From NCBI GenBank assembly GCA_035690885.1, contig DASSKC010000060.1, positions 25,461-89,460 of the forward strand: a stretch of DNA of 64,000 nt, given 5' to 3'. The notes under the pieces were generated by a model that was not told the origin of the DNA, ran no database searches, and saw only the letters and a list, made by a program, of their open reading frames with translations. This stretch comes from Oleiagrimonas sp035690885. GTDB taxonomy: Bacteria; Pseudomonadota; Gammaproteobacteria; Xanthomonadales; Rhodanobacteraceae. Of this stretch, positions 8,190 through 16,339 are shown in pieces (position 1 is the first letter of the stretch; each line of letters starts with the position of its first letter). The position numbers were made by a program, and so were the translations under genes.

Positions 8190-10943
8190 TCAATGGTCGC
8201 CGAAGGGTGATACCAACCTGAGCTTCGTTGCGCCGGAGTAGCGTGGCCGCAAAACCCGTTCGAACTCCTTGTGCGGCAAGGGGTAGGAGTACAGGAATCC
8301 TTGCGCCTCTTCGCAACCGGCGCGAAGCAGGAACTCGTGTTGATCCTCGGCTTCGACGCCTTCGGCGATCGCCACCAGGCCCAGGCCTTTCACCATGGCG
8401 AGGATGGCCTTGATGATGGCCGCGTCGTTGGCGGCATCCGGCAAGCCGGCGACGAATGAGCGGTCGATTTTCACGAACGTCACCGCCGGCAGTTTCAGAT
8501 ACGCCAGCGAGGCGTAGTCGGTGCCGAAGTCGTCGATCGCCACCGCGATGCCCAGCGCATGCAGGGCGCGCATCGTTTGTTCGGTGTTCTCGCCAAGACG
8601 CAGGATGGCCCGCTCGGTTATTTCGAGCACGATGCGCTGTGCGTCCACCGAGTTGGCTTGCAATTCACTCTGAACGTCGTCGACAAAGGCGGCGTGACCG
8701 AACGCGCGTGCCGATACGTTGACTGTGATGCGGATGCGTGGCATGCCGGCCTCGTCCCAGGCGTTGAGCTGGGCGCACACCGTGTGCAGGACCCATGCGT
8801 CGATGCGGTGGATCAGGCCGGTCCGTTCGGCGACCGGGATGAATTGGTCAGGCATCAGCTCGCCACGCTCGGGGTGCTGCCAACGCAACAGCGCTTCGGC
8901 GGCGATGATGCGTCCGGAGCGCAAATGCACGCAGGGCTGATAGACGACCCGCAGCTCGCCGTCCAGCAGCGCGCGGCGCAATTCATTGGCAAGTGTCAGC
9001 CGTTGACTGGCGTCGGCCTGCATCAACGGGACGTAGAAGCGCCACGTATTGCGCTCTTCGCTTTTGGCCACGTACATCGCGGCGTCGGCGTTGGCGATAA
9101 GCGTCTTGGCGTTGTTGCCGTCCAGGGGGTAGGCGGCAATGCCGATGCTGGCGCTTACCGCCATCTCGTAACCGTCGACCATGAACGGTTCGGCCAGCTT
9201 CGACAGCATGCGCTCGGCAAACACCGCCGCATCCTCGCGTGTGGCCAGCGCCGACAGCAACACGGTGAACTCGTCGCCGCCAATGCGTCCGGCGATGTCC
9301 GCCTCGCGCAGCTGCGCCAACAGCCGCTTGCCGACCAGGCTCAGAAGGCGGTCGCCGGCAGCGTGACTGTAGCTGTCGTTGACGAGCTTGAAGGCGTCCA
9401 GGTCGATGAACAGCACCACGGCGGCATGGCGGCCGGCTTCGGCGCGTTTGATGGCGTCGTCGCAATAGCGCTCGAACTCGGAGCGGTTGACCAGTCCGGT
9501 CAGGACATCATGCGTGGCCAGGTGTTCAAGCCGGAGACGGTCGGCCTTGGCCGTCGAAATGTCGCTGATCACGGCCACGTAGTGCTGGATGCCCTGTTCG
9601 GCATCACGGATGACGCTGATGCTGAGCCTTTCCGAATACGTGCTTCCGTCCTTGCGCCGGCTTTGAACCTCGTCGGACCAATAGCGGGCCGATTGGATGT
9701 CGCGCCAGAGTTGTGGCGACAGCGACCTCCCGTCCGCATGGGTACGGGTTGCGTCCAGCCGCATGCCGATGAGCTGCGGCGCGGGAAAACCCGTCAGTCG
9801 CTCGGCCGCGGCATTGGCCGAGACCACGCGTTGGTCGGCGTCGGCAATGATGACGCCTTCGGCAATGCCGGCCAGTGCCTCGGCGGAGATGCGCTGCTTG
9901 CGTTCACTTTCCATGCGCTCGGAAATATCGCGGATGATGGTCTGGCGCACCATCTTTTCGCCCCACGCCGCGATGCTGCTTTGCGTCTCGACCGGACGCG
10001 TGCGACCGTCGCAATCACGCAATTTCGCGATGATCGAGTTGCCGGCGTGCGCGGTGTCGTGCGCGAACAGCTCGGCGTAAGGGCAACCGACCAGTGCCCG
10101 GGCATCGCGCCCGGTCCACGCACCGACGGTGCTGTTGGCGTCGAGAATGACACCATTGTCCTCGTCCACCATCACGATGGCGTCGGCGGCGCTGTCAAAC
10201 AACAAGCGATAACGTTCTTCGCTGCCGCGGATGCTCACCACCACGCGACGTGCCATCCACAGCCACAGCAAGACGGCGACGGAGGCAAAAAACAGCACGC
10301 CGGCGAACACCAGCCGCTCGAACGCCACCGCTCCCTTGGCCAATGCCAGTGAGAACGCCTTGGCGCGTGGCTCGATGAAACTGTTGATTGCATCGATGCG
10401 GTGATGTACCCGCGAGATTTCCGCCGCGGTGAGATCGCCGGTCGTGCGGGCGTGGTGCAGCTTGTCGGCAATGTGGGCCAGTTCCGTCACGGCCGCATCG
10501 GTGGAGCGCCACAATTTCAGCGCTTGCTTCATGTACGGCGCGTTGGCGAAGTGGTCGAACGCGAAAATGACGTTGGGAATGGCGATCGGCATCGCGTGAC
10601 TGCGACGCAGCGAGGCGACGACGTCATCGTAATCGTAATGTCCGGACTGAACCTTGTCGCGAGCCGTCCGATAAGCCAGCAATACCGTGTAGTTGCGTTG
10701 AAAATCCGCATAGGCGGCGGGATCTCCGGTCGCTGCATAGCTGAACAAGTCGATCGTCACCTGCTTTTGTGCTTTGGACCAGACGCTCTCGCCGTTGAGG
10801 AAACCGGCGAGAGCAATCTGCCCCTGAACGGCAATCCACGTGAGCAACAAGATAAACGCCACCACTGCGACCAATGCGTACGCAAGCGGCAACAAACGCT
10901 TCGCCAGGGAACTTCGCCGAAACTTTGCGTGGCTGCGTCGCAT
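8190..10943 (-). CDS. Membrane-anchored PAS-PAS-GGDEF-EAL cyclic-di-GMP enzyme
   Basis: A 917-residue signalling protein. Two membrane helices (about residues 17-37 and 212-231) flank a periplasmic helical sensor region, followed by two PAS domains (about 245-345 and 355-465), a GGDEF domain with the intact motif GGDEF at 555-559, and an EAL domain with EAL at 683-685 and the metal-site segments IDDFGTDY and EGVEA. Both catalytic domains look intact, so it could make or break cyclic-di-GMP; which activity dominates cannot be read. Cyclic-di-GMP commonly controls EPS production and pili, relevant to the neighbouring loci, but a direct link is inference. Confidence 0.93.
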   Translation of the reverse strand: MRRSHAKFRRSSLAKRLLPLAYALVAVVAFILLLTWIAVQGQIALAGFLNGESVWSKAQKQVTIDLFSYAATGDPAAYADFQRNYTVLLAYRTARDKVQSGHYDYDDVVASLRRSHAMPIAIPNVIFAFDHFANAPYMKQALKLWRSTDAAVTELAHIADKLHHARTTGDLTAAEISRVHHRIDAINSFIEPRAKAFSLALAKGAVAFERLVFAGVLFFASVAVLLWLWMARRVVVSIRGSEERYRLLFDSAADAIVMVDEDNGVILDANSTVGAWTGRDARALVGCPYAELFAHDTAHAGNSIIAKLRDCDGRTRPVETQSSIAAWGEKMVRQTIIRDISERMESERKQRISAEALAGIAEGVIIADADQRVVSANAAAERLTGFPAPQLIGMRLDATRTHADGRSLSPQLWRDIQSARYWSDEVQSRRKDGSTYSERLSISVIRDAEQGIQHYVAVISDISTAKADRLRLEHLATHDVLTGLVNRSEFERYCDDAIKRAEAGRHAAVVLFIDLDAFKLVNDSYSHAAGDRLLSLVGKRLLAQLREADIAGRIGGDEFTVLLSALATREDAAVFAERMLSKLAEPFMVDGYEMAVSASIGIAAYPLDGNNAKTLIANADAAMYVAKSEERNTWRFYVPLMQADASQRLTLANELRRALLDGELRVVYQPCVHLRSGRIIAAEALLRWQHPERGELMPDQFIPVAERTGLIHRIDAWVLHTVCAQLNAWDEAGMPRIRITVNVSARAFGHAAFVDDVQSELQANSVDAQRIVLEITERAILRLGENTEQTMRALHALGIAVAIDDFGTDYASLAYLKLPAVTFVKIDRSFVAGLPDAANDAAIIKAILAMVKGLGLVAIAEGVEAEDQHEFLLRAGCEEAQGFLYSYPLPHKEFERVLRPRYSGATKLRLVSPFGDH

Positions 10944-11014
10944 AGGGCAGGGTGCTCGGTATGTGTCGACTCAGATGGCTACCGTGCAGTTACTTCCGGG
11001 TTGGGTGGTCAGGA

Positions 11015-11800
11015 TCAAGCGACCGCCGCCTGGTCCATGTCCCGCACTCCCAGGGCCCGATCCGATGGTATGCAATAGTCAGCCAACAAACGCATGCAAG
11101 TATAGCTACGCTTCACGCATTCGGCCATGTGGGCCACTTCGGTCCGGGTTGGATTGGTGCCGAGTATCGTGCAAACGATCTCGAGTGCCTCCCATGGATG
11201 CTTGTCGTCATAGGCGGCATGCAGTTGCAACCAGCGCAGACTGTGCTTTCGCGTTTCGATGGGGAATTTCTCGGCGTACTCCTTGCTGTCGTAGAGAATG
11301 CGTGACCATTCACCCGTGGCGCCTTCGACGGCATAATTGACGGCGGCCATGCTTGCGGCGAGGGTGCCGCGGGCACTGACGTCGTTGCACCAGTCGGCCA
11401 AAACCTGTGTTCCCGACGGCAATGCGCCGTTCAAGACACGCTTGCGCGCAATGCCCGCGCCTTCGGCCCATGCCAACCAGTATTCCGCGTGATTCTGCTC
11501 GACACGGATATTTCTCACCAGCCAGCGACGCGCGAGGTTGTCGCCATCGCTGCGGCCATAACGGGTCTTCAGCAAACTCTGCGCCATGTAGCCGGGAAAG
11601 CGCTCGATGACAGGCCAGATGCCGACCATGAAATTGGTGGTGCATTCGGGGTTGGATTCACTGCTTCGCATCACATCCCAGAGTTCGTGTTCTACAACCG
11701 TTTGTTTGACGATGTCGCATTCGGCGACCATGTCCTGCGCCCATTGCGGGTAGCTGGTTATTTCGGTCAGTGCTCCACAACGCTCGAAAGGCTTGTTCAT
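11015..11800 (-). CDS. Heme-oxygenase-fold, iron-containing redox enzyme family protein (TenA/PqqC-like)
   Basis: A 261-residue, mostly helical protein. Motifs on successive helices match the heme-oxygenase-like diiron oxidase group: VEHELW (Glu37, His38), VEQNHAEYW (Glu101, His104) and QLHAAYDDKHPWEALEI (His194, Asp199, His201, Glu204). Known relatives oxidise or fragment small organic molecules or amino acids. The substrate is unknown, and no partner gene lies beside it. The ATG at 11800 was chosen because a clear GAGGAAA ribosome site precedes it; the upstream extension of the frame does not look coding. Confidence 0.75.
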   Translation of the reverse strand: MNKPFERCGALTEITSYPQWAQDMVAECDIVKQTVVEHELWDVMRSSESNPECTTNFMVGIWPVIERFPGYMAQSLLKTRYGRSDGDNLARRWLVRNIRVEQNHAEYWLAWAEGAGIARKRVLNGALPSGTQVLADWCNDVSARGTLAASMAAVNYAVEGATGEWSRILYDSKEYAEKFPIETRKHSLRWLQLHAAYDDKHPWEALEIVCTILGTNPTRTEVAHMAECVKRSYTCMRLLADYCIPSDRALGVRDMDQAAVA

Positions 11801-12375
11801 GATATTTTCCTCGGGTTGGTTTGAGTGCGGCACGTCACGAAAAAATGGCAATCCGGAGACACCATGTCGTGTACGTGCCTGCTGGCATGCATCCAGCAAA
11901 TGACCGTCAATCGGATCGTCGACCCGGCATAGGGGGTGCAAGTGGCAATGGCTCTATTCGGAAATGTCGCAAAGAGCCCGGTCATTTCGCATCGCTTGCA
12001 CGTCGTGCTCCCATCAACTCGGATCGAGTTTCCTGATCCACGGCGAATCCCACTTTACGCTTTGTTCGACAGATTGCCATGTCGGGTGTGACAGTTCGCG
12101 CACGGGGCGCGGCGCATTTGCCTGTGCCGTTGACGACGGCGTCCGGGAAATCGGGCGTAACCGGCGGATGCCCATGTGCAAAATGCAGCGTGTCGGCGTC
12201 GTCCAGGATGGCTCGATGGCTGCCCGGAGAGCATGCCGGTGGTGCAAGTATGCGTCGTCACGGGATGCCGTCGGGCGTGATGCGTGAGATGATGCGGGGT
12301 CGTCATGGAACGGTGTTGCGTTTGCGTGCTGTTGACGATGGGCAGCCGGATGCGTTGCTTTTGGTCACGTGACCC
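11801..12375. other. 575-bp stretch without a convincing gene
   Basis: Short open frames occur on both strands but none has a ribosome site, a recognisable domain or a consistent codon pattern. One minus-strand frame ends with a haem-type CANCH motif (about 12066-12110) in a stretch that otherwise reads as random, so a decayed cytochrome remnant is possible but unproven. The base composition falls toward the phosphatase gene. Confidence 0.4.
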
Positions 12376-12891
12376 ATGCGACGATATGGCACCTGTTTCA
12401 TGGCATGTTTTAGTGGCTCAATTTTTTTTGACAGGGTTGAATGTGACGTGTCCAGACGTGTTTTAGTGGTGTGTGTCGGCAATATCTGCCGCAGTCCGAC
12501 GGCCGAAATATTGTTCCGTCATTATTTTCCGGGTCTCGCGGTATCATCGTCGGGCATCTGTGCGTTGAGTGGCTGCGGCATGGATCCCATGGCTTCGGAG
12601 GTGTTGGAGGCGCATGGCCTGGATGGCAGTGGGCATATCGCATGCCAGTTGTATGACAATCTTGTTTATCGGGCGGATCTCGTGCTTGGGGTCGAGCGCG
12701 CTCATGTGAAAATGCTCAAGGAACAGGTGCCGCAAGCAAGCGAACGCATATTCTTGCTGGATCGGTGCAACGGAAGGGATATTCCCGATCCGTATCGACA
12801 GCAGCGGCCGGCCTTTGATCGTGCATACGACATGATCGATGTGGCCGTAAAATCATGGCTTCCCGATTTGTCTTCCGAATCGGGTGCATGA
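12376..12891 (+). CDS. Low-molecular-weight protein-tyrosine phosphatase (Wzb/Etp type)
   Basis: The signature CX5R loop (VCVGNICRSPTAE; Cys33, Arg39 from the first ATG) and the general-acid aspartate in DIPDPY (Asp138) define a low-molecular-weight phosphotyrosine phosphatase. Capsule-linked members (Wzb, Etp) dephosphorylate the cognate tyrosine autokinase and so control polysaccharide chain assembly. Here the kinase is encoded about 38 kb away in the same EPS locus. The N-terminus is uncertain: a GTG at 12448 would start just before the phosphatase fold and remove 24 residues that do not resemble the family. Sugar-precursor genes follow on the same strand. Confidence 0.9.
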   Translation: MRRYGTCFMACFSGSIFFDRVECDVSRRVLVVCVGNICRSPTAEILFRHYFPGLAVSSSGICALSGCGMDPMASEVLEAHGLDGSGHIACQLYDNLVYRADLVLGVERAHVKMLKEQVPQASERIFLLDRCNGRDIPDPYRQQRPAFDRAYDMIDVAVKSWLPDLSSESGA

Positions 12892-12969
12892 GATTTTTGC
12901 GATCCATCGGTATACAGCGCTTTCGCGTCGGCGTAAATTCATTTCCTGATGCAACAAAAGAGGATATCC

Positions 12970-14247
12970 ATGCATTCACTGCACGATTTGAAGATCGCGG
13001 TCATTGGCCTGGGGTATGTCGGTCTGCCATTGGCCGTGGCGTTCAGCGAGAAATTCGATGTCACCGGCTTCGACCTCAAGGACGCGAGGGTGCGCGAATT
13101 GAGCGACGGCCGTGACCACACGCGTGAGGTATCGTCCGAGGAGTTGGCATCGGCCACGCGTCTGTCTTTTACCTCCGATCCGCAGCAACTGGCTGCATGT
13201 CACGTGTTCGTGGTCACCGTGCCTACCCCGATCGACGCGCAGAAGCGCCCGGATCTCACGCCGCTGATCAAGGCCAGTCAGACGATCGGCAAGTATCTCC
13301 AGCCAGGTGCGGTGGTGGTTTACGAGTCCACGGTCTATCCGGGCGCGACCGAGGAAGTCTGCGTGTCCGAGTTGGAGCGTGCTTCCGGGCTGCGCTTCAA
13401 CACGGACTTCACGGTTGGCTACAGCCCCGAGCGCATCAATCCGGGCGACAAGCAGCATCGTGTGCAGGACATTCCCAAGGTCACGTCCGGCTCCACGCCG
13501 GAAACCGCCGAATTCGTCGATGCGCTATACGGGAAGATCATCCGTGCCGGTACGCACAAGGCGCCGAGCATCAAGGTCGCCGAGGCTGCCAAGGTCATCG
13601 AAAACACGCAGCGTGACATCAACATCGCGCTGATCAACGACCTGGCCGTTCTGTTCAACAAGCTCGGCATCAACACGCTGGACGTGCTGCAGGCAGCCGG
13701 TACCAAGTGGAACTTCCTGCCGTTTCGACCCGGTCTGGTCGGCGGTCACTGCATTGGCGTGGACCCGTACTACCTCACGCACAAGGCCCAGGAGGTCGGA
13801 CATCATCCGGACCTGATCCTGGCCGGCCGACGCACCAACGACGGAATGGGTCGGTATGTGGCCCATGAAGTCATGCGGCTGATGGTATGCAAGGGCATCA
13901 ATCCTGTCGGCGCACGGATCCTGATGATGGGTTTGGCGTTCAAGGAAAATTGCCCGGATTTGCGCAATACGCGTGTGGTGGACATTGTCGAGACGCTGCA
14001 CGGGTACCGCGTGGACGTCGATGTTTACGATCCGTGGGCCAATGCGGACGATGCCGAACGCGAGTATGCGATCGCGCCCGTGGAGCAGCCACAAACAGGT
14101 GCCTACGATGCCATCGTGCTGGCCGTCGGCCATCGCGACTTCGTCGACATGGGCGCTGACGGCGTGCGTGCGTTCGGCAAACCGGTGTCGGTTGTCTATG
14201 ACGTCAAGGGTATTTTTTCCGGCGATGCCGTCGACGGTGGTCTTTGA
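12970..14247 (+). CDS. tviB: UDP-N-acetylglucosamine/UDP-sugar 6-dehydrogenase (TviB/WbpA type)
   Basis: The enzyme oxidises C6 of a UDP-hexose, most likely UDP-GlcNAc or UDP-GalNAc, to the uronic acid with two NAD+. The Rossmann GLGYVG motif is at residues 13-18 and the catalytic cysteine at about 261 in GGHCIGVDPYYL. The sequence across AKVIENTQRDINIALIN and AGTKWNFLPFRPG matches the TviB subgroup rather than plain UDP-glucose dehydrogenases; substrate specificity is still an inference. The ATG at 12970 has an AGAGGA ribosome site, so it is preferred over the in-frame ATG at 12949. The epimerase gene follows at once. Confidence 0.9.
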   Translation: MHSLHDLKIAVIGLGYVGLPLAVAFSEKFDVTGFDLKDARVRELSDGRDHTREVSSEELASATRLSFTSDPQQLAACHVFVVTVPTPIDAQKRPDLTPLIKASQTIGKYLQPGAVVVYESTVYPGATEEVCVSELERASGLRFNTDFTVGYSPERINPGDKQHRVQDIPKVTSGSTPETAEFVDALYGKIIRAGTHKAPSIKVAEAAKVIENTQRDINIALINDLAVLFNKLGINTLDVLQAAGTKWNFLPFRPGLVGGHCIGVDPYYLTHKAQEVGHHPDLILAGRRTNDGMGRYVAHEVMRLMVCKGINPVGARILMMGLAFKENCPDLRNTRVVDIVETLHGYRVDVDVYDPWANADDAEREYAIAPVEQPQTGAYDAIVLAVGHRDFVDMGADGVRAFGKPVSVVYDVKGIFSGDAVDGGL

Positions 14248-14265
14248 ACATTGAAGAAGTCTCCC

Positions 14266-15273
14266 ATGAAGGTATTGGTAACAGGGACCGCCGGGTTCAT
14301 CGGTTCGCACGTCGCGCTCAGGTTGCTGGAGCGCGGCGATGAGGTGATCGGCATCGACAACCTCAACGATTACTACGACGTCAACCTGAAAAAAGATCGT
14401 CTGGCGCGCTTCGCGGGTCATCGCGCCTACACCCACATCCGCGCCGATCTGGCGGACCGTGCCGCCATCGAAGACGCCTTTGCGACTCACAAGCCACGGC
14501 GCGTGGTCAACCTGGCGGCCCAGGCCGGCGTGCGTTATGCCGCGGTCAATCCGCACATCTACGTCGCCAGCAACGTCACGGGTTTTCTGCACATCCTGGA
14601 AGGCTGCCGTCATCACGGCATCGAGCATCTGGTGTTTGCTTCCACCAGTTCCATCTATGGCGCCGATCTGGCCATGCCGTTCTCGGAACACCAGCCGACG
14701 GACCATCCGTTGACGCTGTACGCGGCCAGCAAGAAGGCCAACGAAGCCATGGCGCATGCCTACGCGAATCTTTATTCCATTCCCGTGACCGGGCTGCGTT
14801 TTTTTACCGTCTACGGGCCCTGGGGGCGACCGGACATGGCTCTGTTCCTGTTCACGCGGGCCATTCTTGCCGATGAGCCGATCAAGGTGTTCAATCACGG
14901 CCACCATCGGCGCAGCTTCACCTACATCGACGACATCGTCGAAGGCCTGGTGCGCGCGCTCGACAACGCGCCATCCACGGATTCGGCGTGGGACGGTCAC
15001 GCTCCGGATCCGGCCAGCAGCGGTGTCGCGCCATACCGGATATTCAACATCGGTCAGGAACAGACGGTGGAGCTGTTGCGCTACATCGAGGTGCTCGAAG
15101 CGTGTCTGGGTAAAAAGGCGCAGTTGGAGATGCTGCCGCTGCAGCCCGGTGACGTGCCCGATACCGAGGCCAACGTGTCCGAGTTGAACCGGGCCGTGGG
15201 TTACAAGCCACGTGTATCGGTGGAAGACGGCGTTGCCGAGTTCGTGCGCTGGTACAAGGGCTATTACGCGTAG
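14266..15273 (+). CDS. NAD-dependent UDP-glucuronate 4-epimerase-like protein
   Basis: A 335-residue short-chain dehydrogenase/reductase of the nucleotide-sugar epimerase type. It shows the NAD-binding GTAGFIG motif at residues 7-13, Ser-Ser in FASTSSIYG and the catalytic YAASK (Tyr152, Lys156). Internal signatures such as LRFFTVYGPWGRPDMA and FTYIDDIVEG match UDP-glucuronate 4-epimerases, so the product would be a UDP-galacturonate-type sugar. The ATG at 14266 has a GAAGAAG ribosome site; a TTG at 14251 is the alternative. It is 18 bp from the dehydrogenase and surely co-transcribed with it. Confidence 0.9.
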   Translation: MKVLVTGTAGFIGSHVALRLLERGDEVIGIDNLNDYYDVNLKKDRLARFAGHRAYTHIRADLADRAAIEDAFATHKPRRVVNLAAQAGVRYAAVNPHIYVASNVTGFLHILEGCRHHGIEHLVFASTSSIYGADLAMPFSEHQPTDHPLTLYAASKKANEAMAHAYANLYSIPVTGLRFFTVYGPWGRPDMALFLFTRAILADEPIKVFNHGHHRRSFTYIDDIVEGLVRALDNAPSTDSAWDGHAPDPASSGVAPYRIFNIGQEQTVELLRYIEVLEACLGKKAQLEMLPLQPGDVPDTEANVSELNRAVGYKPRVSVEDGVAEFVRWYKGYYA

Positions 15274-15305
15274 CCATCGGTGGTGGTCGAGACGGTAAAT
15301 AAAAA

Positions 15306-15363
15306 GGGAGGCCGGTTGATTCCCTCCGAGACAGGGGGGGGCGGAGGGAATCAATCGGCTCCC
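15306..15363 (-). terminator. Long hairpin with T-run, terminator of the first PEP-CTERM gene
   Basis: Arms 15306-15328 and 15342-15363 pair over about 22 bp (GATTCCCTCCG / CGGAGGGAATC core). Read on the minus strand the hairpin is followed by CTTTTTATTT, a good intrinsic terminator for the minus-strand PEP-CTERM gene. On the plus strand it may also stop the epimerase transcript, though no T-run follows there. Confidence 0.75.
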
Positions 15364-15419
15364 AACTCGTTGAGTGGTGCGCGGTGTGACCGTTGGAAAC
15401 CGGGGCCGCGCATCACATC

Positions 15420-16145
15420 TCAAGCCACAGGTGGACCTCGCAGAATATTTGGACGTCGTTGATGCATGAGCAGTGCGATCAGCAGTAGTGCGAGTCCGAA
15501 CATGCCCAGGACGGGAGGCTCGGGAACCGCGACGTTCGCTGGTCCCACATTCAGGCTGACGTTGTCGAAGCCGACGAAAGCGCGCCGGAACTGATTGAAT
15601 ACGACCGAGTGCGCCGTGCCCGCAAAATCGATGTCGAAAACGTTCCAGCACTTCCGGAAAACGTAGCGTCCACTGCAGTTGCTGGGCGTCAGAACCTCGG
15701 TGGCAAGCAGGTTGCCGGTGCCATCGGAACCGCTGTAGACGGAAATGCTGCCGGTGCGATGACGAAGATCGTGGGTGATCGCGAAGTAGTAAAACGACAG
15801 GCTGTCGCCGAAGCCTGCCGCAACATTCATGATCGCTAAGTTGCGCCGCGAAAGGGTCAAGATGTTGGGGGAGCTGGGCAGGTAACTCACCACGCGGTTC
15901 GAGAAACCGGCAATGGCATCGGACCATGTGACGCCGTAATCCGGGCCACCGCATGTTCCCGAACCGTAGCCAAAGCGCGATTGACTGCATCCGCCGTTGT
16001 AATAGTCGGCAACGCGTTCCTTGTGCGGGACGACGGCGAAATCGTCGAAGTCCATGGTCACGGGGGTGGCGCAGACGAGGCCCGAAAGCGTCAGGCCGAG
16101 CAATATCAACAGTGCATGGCCAAATGGTTTCTTGAGTGTGCCCAC
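15420..16145 (-). CDS. PEP-CTERM sorting-domain protein (exosortase substrate)
   Basis: A 241-residue secreted protein. An N-terminal signal peptide (KKPFGHALLILLGLTLSGLVCA) leads a domain with several cysteines and aromatic residues. The C-terminus is the textbook PEP-CTERM signal: VPEPPVLGMFG, a hydrophobic helix, then HQRR. Such tails are recognised by exosortases; XrtA encoded in this window is the expected enzyme. The body domain is not recognised. The start is a GTG at 16145. A consensus sigma-54 promoter and a shared 17-bp motif lie directly upstream, indicating PrsK/PrsR control. Confidence 0.88.
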   Translation of the reverse strand: MGTLKKPFGHALLILLGLTLSGLVCATPVTMDFDDFAVVPHKERVADYYNGGCSQSRFGYGSGTCGGPDYGVTWSDAIAGFSNRVVSYLPSSPNILTLSRRNLAIMNVAAGFGDSLSFYYFAITHDLRHRTGSISVYSGSDGTGNLLATEVLTPSNCSGRYVFRKCWNVFDIDFAGTAHSVVFNQFRRAFVGFDNVSLNVGPANVAVPEPPVLGMFGLALLLIALLMHQRRPNILRGPPVA

Positions 16146-16185
16146 GATGCCTGCCGGTTGCTGAACGGGTTGTTCATGAGTTGTG

Positions 16186-16203
16186 TAGCAAGCTCCGTGC
16201 CAA
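16186..16203 (-). promoter_or_regulatory. Sigma-54 promoter of the first PEP-CTERM gene
   Basis: Read on the minus strand this is TTGGCACGGAGCTTGCTA, matching the -24/-12 consensus TGGCAC-N5-TTGCW with the required GG-N10-GC spacing. The predicted start point is about 30 bp before the GTG. RpoN promoters need an AAA+ activator; PrsR, encoded 3 kb away, is the obvious candidate. Confidence 0.88.
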
Positions 16204-16263
16204 ACTAGAAATCGTTTTAATTCAGTTTATTACGTGCCTTGTCCGCGCTGAAGGCGGCAAAAC

Positions 16264-16280
16264 TGTAAGGCTCGTCGACA
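16264..16280. promoter_or_regulatory. Putative PrsR enhancer (PEP-CTERM box), copy 1
   Basis: The 17-bp TGTAAGGCTCGTCGACA follows the pattern TGTAAR-N5-TCGACA, an imperfect dyad (TGT...ACA). It lies 63 bp upstream of the -24 element. The same pattern, orientation and distance recur upstream of the second PEP-CTERM gene. Confidence 0.7.
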
Positions 16281-16339
16281 AGACAATGGCCGTGGGTCTG
16301 GCAGTCATGACGACTCCCCGGCGACATGCCCGTACCGAT

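Noticed and set aside
8559..10352. 597-codon plus-strand frame opposite the GGDEF-EAL gene
   Set aside because: Antisense of a gene with intact GGDEF and EAL motifs; the translation is His/Val/Gly-rich without any domain.
12055..12306. Minus-strand reading frame ending in a haem-type CANCH motif
   Set aside because: The frame lacks a ribosome site and signal peptide, and the surrounding residues are low-complexity and Arg-rich. A neighbouring frame looks more protein-like but has no start codon. A decayed cytochrome cannot be excluded, but one CXXCH is expected by chance in this many frames.
12079..12372. 97-residue plus-strand frame in the gap before the phosphatase
   Set aside because: Skewed toward Arg, Ser and Gly with no domain or ribosome site; looks like the shadow of GC-rich noncoding DNA.
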